In this document: positions 55,481 to 64,000 of the stretch, one piece after another
Layout of the letters: every line of letters begins with the position of its first letter
Position numbering within the stretch: position 1 is the stretch's first letter
Assembly: GCA_038049695.1 (NCBI GenBank)
Contig: CP142457.1
Span: 24,256,501 to 24,320,500 of the forward strand
Length of the DNA: 64,000 nucleotides
Direction: 5' to 3'
Source of the DNA: Cinnamomum chago
Lineage: Eukaryota; Streptophyta; Magnoliopsida; Laurales; Lauraceae
The notes under the pieces: generated by a model
The model's input: only the letters and a program-made list of their open reading frames with translations
Databases searched by the model: none
Told to the model about the DNA's origin: nothing
Made by a program: the position numbers and the translations under genes

Positions 55481-56839
55481 ACACTTGATTTTTCCTTCCT
55501 TTTTCCTTTCCCTTCCAACACTTAAACAATCACATAGAACTATAAACAAGAAGACTAAAATACATGTTTCCAAGACAATAATATGAGCTAAAGAGCTCCT
55601 CATTTCAAGTTCCTCCCTTTCCATTCTTTCCATTCACAACAAATCTCAAGGTGGAGAAAACACATTCATGTGAAACCATTTGAAACCTTGACAATATGAT
55701 GCATACATTTTCCAAGCATGAACAAGAGGGAAGTAAACTCATCAATAAGCACATTTCGAAATCAATATTAATCATAGTAAAGACAACTACTAAAATCACC
55801 AAAACCCTTAATGAAACAAGATTTTTCTCACAAAACATGTTAATAATCAAAACGATCCAATCATCCACTTGCCTTTGACTCTAATCAAGCAAATCAAGCT
55901 CCTAATCACCTCTTAAGCTCAAGATCCACAATCTCTACAAAAACCCCCAAAACAAACCCTAAAATGGGTTAAACAATGAAATGACAAGGAAACCTTTCAA
56001 TAATCAAGGTGGAGCTTCTCTAAGGCTAGAAGATTACAAATCTAGAAGATGAAGAAGAACACTTACTTGCAAGGTCCTCTAATGGACAAGGTAAGCTCAA
56101 AGGAAGTCTTGTGATGGAGGGTTCTTTTCACAAATGGTATCAATGGAAAGCTTGCAAGATGAGGAAGAGGTTGGTGATCTCCATTTCTTAATTGATGAAC
56201 TCTTGGTGTGGCTTGGAGATGGAGAAGCAAGAAGAAGAAGAGAAACACAAGAGAAACCCTAGGTTGCTGGTTTGTGCTGGAAAATGAAGAGTGAAATGAA
56301 AGGGAGATGGGTTCCTCTTATAAGCAAGTGAGGTTTGGGTCCCACAACTTAAGGGACTAGTTTGGCTGAAATCATCTAATTCGGGACCTCGGATGAATTC
56401 GACGAAGAAGGAAGAAATGATCGTCGAAATATCTAGTTTCCAAAAAGTATATGTTTCGTGGGTTTCGGGAATATCAAGTTTTGGGTACAGATTTGGTGTG
56501 CAATGACTGTTTTGCCCTCAAGGCCAAGAAATCGGGTTTCGGGTTCTCAAATGGATACGGGATCAACATGAAAGTTGTAGGATTCCTCAAGATGAATGCA
56601 ACGGGCCAAAAAAACAATACGAAACAAATCGGGAAAATCTCACAAGTAAATGCAAAGCCGAAAAGGGAACCCCCAAAGGGCCCCACAAGCTACCAAAGCA
56701 CTCAAAAGCCCAAAACTAGAAGAAAAACAATTCCAGCTTACAAACTCAACCCAACAAATACTAATCCCACTAAAAGAAACTGATCCACAAATAAAACAAC
56801 ACTAATCCAAGAGATTAGGGGTCGGGTTCTCACAGATAC

Positions 56840-58435
56840 TCATCAGGCGGCTAAGCAGAAAGTGGTCGAAAACCACAACACTAAGGAAGCATGGTTACTC
56901 ACCACCCTGCACACAAACACTACTCACGAATGAGCCCCGGAGGCTGTCAGGTACTTTCTAAAGTTCAGCCGAAAAGACTAAGTAGCTACAAAAGGGGGCC
57001 TATGAGGGCTCGACCTCCAAAGGATAGTTAAGGAAGATTATGTTACCACCAAGGTGACAATCATGGATCGAGAGGCTAATCCACTTTCACAATCTCACCC
57101 ACGGTCAGGATGAATACTAGTCTTATGCTGGGGCATTTTTATATATATATATATATATATATACGAATATATGTTTATCTCACACGGCTTCCCAATCTGG
57201 GTCCTCATCTCATACACGATTGCCACAAGCACTCACTAGCCTACACACACTCACCTTATGCATGTCTTTACTACTAATGACTTTTAGCTGGACATAGGAA
57301 AGACATAGTCCCTATGGTACGAATTTCATCTTGTTACTTTCTAAGCTTGAATGCCAAAACGCCCCCTTGACATTTTTACCAAGAAAGAAAAAATACTACC
57401 TTAGCTAGACTATGCAGGGGGCCTAAAAATATTAAACTAACAAGTTTGTTTTGAGACCTTGCAGGGAACCCAACCTTGATCACATTCAAGACATCCCACA
57501 AGCTGGGGCATTTTTCTTACGGGTATTGTTTTGTGCACAACTCCTTATGACTTGAAATAAGATAATGATTGATGGAAATTATGGATCATGTCTATTCGAT
57601 GTGTAGATTGAATTTGACTACTGTTATATACCATGGACGTTGTCTGCCATGGGACTTCATGATAAAATATGATAATCAATAGCATATGCCTTCATATCTA
57701 TCGATGATATTATGAATGCCTCAAAACATAGAATTATCTAGGTCACATGCTTTCACACACTCGAGCACTCCCTGTTGTTTGAGAACCCTAGTTCTATGTT
57801 GCTTATTATGTTTGAGATAATGTGAGAATGTGATTATTTGATCTCTATTATATAAAAACTCACTTTATTTATCGTGAACTACTAATGCTCCCTTTATGAG
57901 ACTCGCATACCTAGGGATGGATTTCGAGATTCTAAAAAAAATTTGGCAGATTCTCCCCTTATTTTTTTGGGCCCCTAAAAAACCATTGGGTACAAAACTT
58001 ATCACTTATAAGAAGTAAACATTCCATATATCCCTTGGTGTCGCTTAGAAACTTCATTTCATCATCATGCACAACCATAGCACTTCTAAGTCAACCAATA
58101 TCAAGCTGCAAAGCATGAACCCACATCGTAGATGCCACATACACCTATGCACATCATATACATCATAGTACATACATCAAAATGAAAGATGAGCCTAAAA
58201 ATAACATCTCTCCATCATATATATAACACCAATGATCAACAACTAATAATCAACGTTGATGGACAACAAACACCAATCATAACTACAACAATAACAATAA
58301 CAACGTAGGGCCTCGATCATCTCTACACAATTTCCAATAGAATAGGAGGCCTCGCAAGAGTATGACTCTGAGAGTATGTACTAGTATGGAAATTCCCACC
58401 AACATCTCACATAAATCCCCGATGCTTTGAATTCA
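56840..58435. other. Probable retroelement 3' flank and unassigned sequence
   Basis: It contains 'gctggggcattttt' twice (57127 and 57500), a polypurine-like phrase seen near gypsy 3' ends, and a (TA)n run at 57140-57163. No coding frame is recognised. Confidence 0.4.
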
Positions 58436-58439
58436 CGCT

Positions 58440-58667
58440 TAAATCTTTAAGGGATCCATCCCAGATATAAACGACTCATGATCGCCTCATCAAACGAAAT
58501 GACCTTATAATGCCCTAGTTGTCATGCTACCCTGTTAACGACATGCCTAATAGCAATCTGTGGTGCGTGGAGCCATATATCCATCTCAAATAAATCACAC
58601 CCCTCCAGCACCTCAATTAATTCATCACCCAAGCCACCTTGATAAGGACGCCAAGTGACCTGCCAAA
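58440..58667 (-). pseudogene. Possible plant-mobile-domain (MAIN/PMD-like) fragment
   Basis: After a good minus-strand acceptor (TTTGGCAG) the frame reads V-T-W-R-P-Y-Q, then L-E-G-C-D-L-F-E-M-D-I-W-L-H-A-P and I-A-I-R-H-V-V-N-R-V-A, a stop, and Q-L-G-H-Y-K-V-I. The spacing of W-x-P-Y, a D-I-W block and a V-x-x-Q-L/F-G block resembles the C-terminal end of the PMD family, often linked to transposons. Similarity is weak and the frame has a stop. It could also be an unrelated host exon. Confidence 0.4.
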
Positions 58668-59931
58668 TTAAATTCCATAAAAGAAATCAACTCACTAAAT
58701 GAAGAACTAAAACCAAACTCAAATTTAAAATTAAAACCAAACTTGAACTTAAAATAAAAGAATTAAAATTAAAATTAAACCTAAATTAAAGACTTAACCC
58801 AACAAAGCAGAGAAGGAGGATGCACACCTCGTGGTTCCCCAGCTCATTCATGATGAATTGGTGGCCCAACTGCACACCTCCTCACCCCTCCGTGCTGAGA
58901 CCAATTGGGGTTGTCGTAGGATGTCCTCCACTCTTCTTTTACATTGCACAAATAACATTTTAACAATCAATAAAATCCACCAACCAACCAACCAATAACA
59001 ACGAACTTAATTTACAAACAAATAGAAACAACAAAAAAAAAATACACTAAAAAAAACAACTCACCAGTGATAGACTAAAAACAAACCCGACTAAAAAAAA
59101 AAGAGCAATGAATAAACATACGGACAAACCAGCCAACTAAAGCCACATTAAATAAAGAAATTAACTCACAACCAACCCAAAAAAAAACAAAACAAACCAA
59201 CCAACAAAAGCAAATTAAAACTAAACAAAACCAATATTAAAACTCAATTAATCCACAACTAAACTAAAAGACAAAGTTAAAACACACCTCATAAACACAA
59301 TCAACAAGGAGATAATAATAAAACACACATATTTAATCGAACTCAACATAACCACACTTAAGTCCAATTTACAATGGTTTGCATGCACATATCATTCATA
59401 GGAAATAGAACTTTACCACTCCTCCATACATCACTTTATTCCATACTCCTTCACGTCTTTACCAACACTTCACCTCATTACACCATGACCACATCTATAA
59501 TACATCGCTCATCCAGCACCACACATCACATATAAACACAGAAAAAAAGACAAAAAGAAAAAAAAAAAGAACCTCATTCCACATCTTAGGACTTCATTTA
59601 AGAAAAAGTAGATGGGAAACTTGGAGGTCTATGCCATTGAATTTGATTATGCCTAATCCATGGCCCAATGCTAAATCTATCTTTAATGAATAACTACCCT
59701 CGTTGAAAAATTAGGACCATACCACTTGGGTTGAAAATTCTTGGGGAAAAATAATGAAAAGTGAAAGAAAGGAGACCATGTACAATTCAAGAACAAAAAC
59801 AAAAACAATCTAAAAATCACAAACCAATTCAAAATAACAACAGTAATAATAAAATTTTTTAAGGAACTTAAACCTGAACATAAATATGATAAAAGCCACC
59901 AACACACATACCAAAACAACTAATCTAGGTT
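58668..59931. other. A-rich non-coding interval
   Basis: Strings of 'aaccaaac/caaccaacc' and A-rich runs. No coding or element boundary identified. Confidence 0.5.
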
Positions 59932-60190
59932 CCCGCGGTGAGGATTCCCGAGACACGCGGAATCTGTCTCACATGATTAAGTTTGCGGAAGCGTGTAGCA
60001 ATTCACATCAAGATAAGCACTAATAAAATTTTAAGTGCTATGACAAATAATATCAAGACATAGTATCAAAAGAAAGGAGTTAACATGGCATTCCCATCAT
60101 AATTCAAGTTATGAGACTAACACAAAAGTAAGTTAACTTTAGTTACATCCCATAAGAGGCCAACAAAGGCCAATACAATTCTCCAAATAA
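59932..60190 (-). repeat. Fragment of an LTR B/E family member
   Basis: It matches LTR B from about 27910 to 28150: 'cgcggtgaggat', 'gcggaagcgtgtagca' and 'gaggccaacaaaggccaata'. The LTR terminus is missing on the left. On the right it is cut by the CACTA element at 60191 and may resume outside the window. Confidence 0.8.
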
Positions 60191-60661
60191 CACTACAAGA
60201 AAAAGGCCCAACAACGACCAAATGTTTCAGCGACCGCAATTTTCGGTAGCTATTGGGGGTAATAGCGACCGCTATTAGCAACCGAAAAAAAATCCCGTCG
60301 TAATTTGTTGTCAGCGGTCGCTGATCAGTCGCTGATTCACATTTCCCTCCATTAAAATTGGCGCAAGGGCATCAGCGACCGCATTCGGTCGCAAAAATCG
60401 GTCGCTGATCCCTTCTTTTTTTCCCCCGCCACCAGAATCCATTTTTCCCTTTGCCGCCACCAAAAACCCTCTTTCTCTCGCTCTCGGTCTCTCACACTCT
60501 CTCGGTGTCTCTCTGCTCTCCCGGTCTCTCTCAAGCTCTCTCGGTGCCTCTCTCTTCCATCCTCCATCTCTCATCTCTCCACCTTTACCTACCTCACACC
60601 CTGTTCCGTATTAATTGGTAGGCAATCATCATCCCCACTGCATATCACCATCACCATTCAC

Positions 60662-60715
60662 CAAACCCTGCCTTCCAGAACCCATTATCAAACCCTGCCT
60701 TCCAGAACCCATTAT
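60662..60715. repeat. 27-bp tandem duplication
   Basis: 'caaaccctgccttccagaac' through 'ccattat' occurs twice in tandem with a period of 27 bp. Confidence 0.9.
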
Positions 60716-61440
60716 CCTGCGAATCCCACTGTCTCAACCACACCTAACTCGATCGAGACCAGAAGAGAACAAAAGAAGAAGAAAAAGAGGAAAAAAAAAA
60801 ACCACCAGCCAAATCCACCGATTCCATTCTCAAACCCCTCAACCCTTCATCAATCGAACTCCTTGGAACCCCATCTCAACTAAACAGCAAGCCCCAACTG
60901 CACCTAAGTCTCTTCGCCAACATCCCGCCAACATCCCAAGCCCAGCCGAAAAAAAAGAGGAAGAGAACCAGAAATCCAATAGAGAAAAAAAAGGGAGATT
61001 GAGAGAGGAGTAACATCCAGTAGCAGTGAGAAAAAATGAAACAAGAAGAAGAAGAAGAAGTGACAGATCCAATAGCAAAAAAAAAAAAAAAAAAAAAACA
61101 GAGAGGAGAAACGGATAAGTGAAAGGAAAAAAAAGAAGAGAAAAAGAAAAGAGAAGAGGAGACTGAGAAAGGCGCGAACCTGGTTACTTTCGTCCGCACG
61201 ATCGCCAGCACAGCAACGGACCGCCATCACCACAGCTGCACCGCCATCGCCAGAACTGGCTGGCCCATCATCTTCTTGCTAGCAGTCAAGCACCATCACC
61301 ATCTATCTCTCTGTTCGGACGAAGCACCCAGCAGTAGCAATCAAACATATTCGCTCCACCCACCCACCCACCACATCTCTCTGTTCGGACGAAGCAGGAA
61401 CGAAAAGTGAAAAGGGCCTTCATACGGGAACGGATCCCCC

Positions 61441-61926
61441 TTCTGCTCTCTCTCTCTCTCTCTCGCTCTAGGTCTCTCTCTGCTCTCTTTCTCTCGCTCT
61501 CTAGGTCTCTCTCTGCTCTGTCTCTCGCTCTCTCAGTCTCTCTCTGCTCTCTCTCTCCCTCTCAGTCTCCCTCTGCGTCTCTCTGCTCTCTCTCTCTCTC
61601 TCGCTCTCTCGGTCTCTCTCTGCTCTCTCTCTCCCTCTCAGTCTCCCTCTGCTCTCTGTCTCTCGGTCTCTCTCCCTCTCAGTCTCCCTCTGCGTCTCTA
61701 TGCTCTCTCTCTCTGCTCTCTGTCTCTCGCTCTCTCTCTCCCTCTCAGTCTCCCTCTGCTCTCTGTCTCTCGGTCTCTCTCTCCCTCTCAGTCTCCCTCT
61801 GCTCTGTCTCTCGGTCTCTCTGTCCCTCTCAGTCTCCCTCTGCTCTGTCTCTCGGTCTCTCTCTCCCTCTCAGTCTCCCTCTGCTTTGTCTCTCGGTCTC
61901 TCCCTCCCTCTCAGTCTCCCTCTCAG
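61441..61926. repeat. CT-rich minisatellite
   Basis: About 485 bp of units such as CTCTGTCTCTCGGTCTCTCT and CCCTCTCAGTCTCCCTCTG, about 35-45 bp long and irregular. The open frames over it on the plus strand are leucine/serine repeats and not real genes. 'ctcaggtatgttg' at its end looks like a splice donor. Confidence 0.92.
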
Positions 61927-61929
61927 GTA

Positions 61930-64000
61930 TGTTGTTGTTGTTGTTTTTTTTTTTTTTAATTAAATCGTTCAAATGATATTCAGTGTTCATATACAGAGGA
62001 GAAGATGGTTTTTTTGTTCCCATCTTTTTTTGTTTTGGGTTTTGATTGCTGGTCTTTTGTTCCCATATACAGAGCGCAACATTGCTCGACCAAGACACAG
62101 TCTTCCATCACACATACATCCATTGCAACAATATTTCCAACATATTATCATGATTTCTATTTCCAATGGAAAGACTACTTGGGCACCTATTAGAAATTAT
62201 TACGTTGTTCATTACTTGGACCATGAGAGTCTGTACAGTGTAGCTTGCTTGGTTCTTGGTTGGTTCTTGGTATATGACAATGATTTGGAGATGTGTAGAC
62301 TGATAATACTGAAGATTTGCTTCTATTGCTCTGATTCTCAACTGGGTTTTTGTTTTAGATCTTTTTCTTGGATGAGTTGTTTATTGGGTTTCTGATTTTT
62401 TATTTTTTGTGGGTGTAAATGTAAAAGATGGAGATGAATTTTGACATCTTGGTGCAGTTTAGTGTTAGAGTAATTTTCATGAAAGGGCAATGTGGTAAAA
62501 TTGTACATTTTTTTTCATCTTTTATTTGGGGTTTGTAAATTTTCTTCAAGATGTACGTTTGTTTGTTATTTAAAGTTTGTTGGTGATCAAGATTGTTAAG
62601 TTTTTTAGGATAGGTGACAAGTTGATTTTCTTTTTTTCTTTTTTCTTTTTAATAATCTTCATAATGTTGCATAACAACTGTATGTTATGATGATGGTGCC
62701 AACTATGTTTGCCTTAAAAATATTGTTATAGTATTTTTATCATTTCAGTTCACACATCCACTTCGTAGTCAACCCAATTACGATATGCTTTATGACCACT
62801 TTGTTATTTATCTTTTATTTTTCTATATTCTGGATATGCTCTGAATATTTACTTTTGAGTGATATTGCACATCTTGACTAATTCCATCTGCATCTGACTA
62901 ATTCCAATAACAAACAGATGAAAATGAAGGAACTTGGGACTCATGCATACAACAGAATGATATGTTCTACTCCCGGCAACCGAATGAAACTAAAAAATTC
63001 CAATAAGATTAATAAATTATATGCACGGGTGCATTTTGCTTGTGTTATTGGCTGTCACCATAGGATTATTTCTCTAGATTGTCTGAATCTTGATATGGTG
63101 TTCTTTTTTATGTACTTCTTATCTTCTTTCAACGAATTTGTTCATGAATCTAGTGAGATGTACTTCACATCTGCTCTACATTTGATTTTTCTATTGAACA
63201 TAACCATTTGTTCATTCCTAATTCAGAAATATTAAAGAAGTATTTTATTTTAAAACAAGAAATTACAATGTTTTATATTTATTGTACTAATAAATCTCAT
63301 CCAATAAGTATCAGCTTAAAAACTACAACTTATCCTCAACAACAAATTCACAAACTCTATCATCCAATAAATATCATTAGATGCAGCCCTATAACTATGG
63401 CCATGAGTAAAATGCCTCAACTCTCATGTGGGTGATGCTTTTTGTAGCTAGGATATTTCCTTCATTTATCTGATTTTGCATGCCCCGAATGGATGAACTG
63501 AGTTTCTTTCCCTACCAGTAAATCTAATTAATCTGCAATTTTGTTTACCTGTAATTACTTAGTTATGGGAGCTTTTAGGAGATAACCATAAAGATCACAA
63601 TCAGGCTATTCTATCCTACCCATTTAACATGAATTTTGAAGTCTGTGAACATCTTAAATGCATTAGATTTATGGACAAGAGGAAACCACCAAGTGATTTC
63701 TACAATCTTGAGTAAGATATCAAAACGATAATTGTGATTAGACTAACTTGATGGTAGCAATTGGGGAATCTCCCTGATAAGCATGAGAATAGTTGGGAAT
63801 ACAAATTCAAATCATGAGAATTCGAAGAAGTTTGCATTTTATGAACTCGGGGAATTAATTTGTTCGAGATTGCCCGAGCTCAAACCGTTAGAATGAGGTC
63901 TCTGTCAATGATATAATTTAAAACAATAGGACATGTTCAGTTTAGAAACCCGTTCAAAATTCACTTATTAGGAGTGAATTTTGAATAGTCCCCAGTTTGG
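61930..64000. other. Unassigned right-hand end
   Basis: AT-rich sequence with introns-and-exons feel but no recognised protein. It may be interior of the CACTA element. No RNA gene, second terminus or known repeat seen. Confidence 0.4.

Larger units (their letters stand above)
52797..56834 (-). mobile_element. Solo LTR E (4038 bp) with perfect GATAC duplication
   Basis: On the minus strand it starts TGTGAGAACCCGACCCC and ends ...GGGGGCGTGACA, flanked by GATAC at 52792-52796 and 56835-56839. It is homologous to LTR B in many blocks. Minus-strand GCTTATAAGAGG near 56319 is a good TATA box, followed by a CTT-rich leader and a splice-donor-like CAAGTAAGTG near 56068. The extra length relative to LTR B is largely a ~90-bp tandem array (53400-54150). 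No coding domain is present. Confidence 0.93.
60191..64000. mobile_element. CACTA (En/Spm-type) element, left end, extends past the window
   Basis: CACTACAAGAAAAAGG at 60191-60206 is the canonical CACTA terminus, preceded by TAA as the likely 3-bp duplication. Subterminal words GCGACCGC, AGCGGTCGCTGA and TCAGCGACCG occur in both orientations through 60415, as expected of transposase-binding repeats. The matching right terminus (CTTGTAGTG) is not in the window. No TNPD/TNPA-like protein text is readable up to 64000, so how far the element really extends is inference. Confidence 0.75.

Noticed and set aside
61407..61976. 189-codon plus-strand frame rich in leucine and serine
   Set aside because: It is only the translation of the CT minisatellite.
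62918..63435. Two open frames near the right edge considered as CACTA transposase exons
   Set aside because: No recognisable transposase motif and AT-rich codon use; left unassigned.

Overview
This 64 kb window is nuclear DNA of a large-genome flowering plant. Almost all of it is transposable elements inserted into one another: a LINE, Ty1/copia and Ty3/gypsy elements, very long solo LTRs, tRNA-derived SINEs, hAT-like non-autonomous elements, a PIF/Harbinger element and a CACTA element. The species cannot be fixed from the sequence. The only convincing host coding sequence is the last exon of a peroxisomal 2,4-dienoyl-CoA reductase-like gene at 23369-23511 (+), ending in the peroxisomal signal SKL. 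No other exon of that gene was found upstream, so either its last intron is longer than 23 kb and full of transposons, or this is a gene fragment.

Layout. 1-11640: an old LINE on the minus strand (RRM-containing ORF1, endonuclease, reverse transcriptase, zf-RVT), split inside its RT by a minus-strand Copia (1742-7410) with a perfect 5-bp target duplication. 11.8-16.2 kb: a small MITE, a second LINE fragment, two copies of one ~0.9 kb TIR element in opposite orientation, and a SINE with 15-bp target duplications. 16280-20341: a gag-only LTR element carrying two hAT-like elements, each with an 8-bp target duplication. 20.5-25.2 kb: SINE pieces, the host exon, and a GC-rich hAT-like element that itself contains another SINE. 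25.5-35.1 kb: a solo LTR inside a probable solo LTR inside a Copia-like LTR, then another solo LTR. 35.7-37.5 kb: a two-gene PIF/Harbinger element. 38.5-46 kb: LTR sequence interrupted by a second, internally deleted Copia. 46.8-51 kb: gypsy gag-protease, split inside a zinc-knuckle codon by a solo LTR. 51.6-52.2 kb: a gypsy integrase tail. 52797-56834: a solo LTR with a 90-bp tandem array. 58.4 kb: a possible plant-mobile-domain fragment. 59.9 kb: an LTR fragment cut by a CACTA element that begins at 60191 and leaves the window on the right.

The most unusual signal is shared by five or six of the long LTRs. Each carries a cassette of short palindromes in regular units of about 90-117 bp, with neighbouring palindrome centres usually 20-24 bp apart. 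The palindrome word differs between elements (CTCGAG, GCGGYTAGCCGC, GTCGAC, GTTAAC, or GATCGATC core) but is kept within an element. Two clearly homologous LTRs (32909-35129 and 47561-49920) have near-identical scaffolds yet have changed the word at every site, from a GTCGAC core to a GTTAAC core. I found no feature type that explains this.
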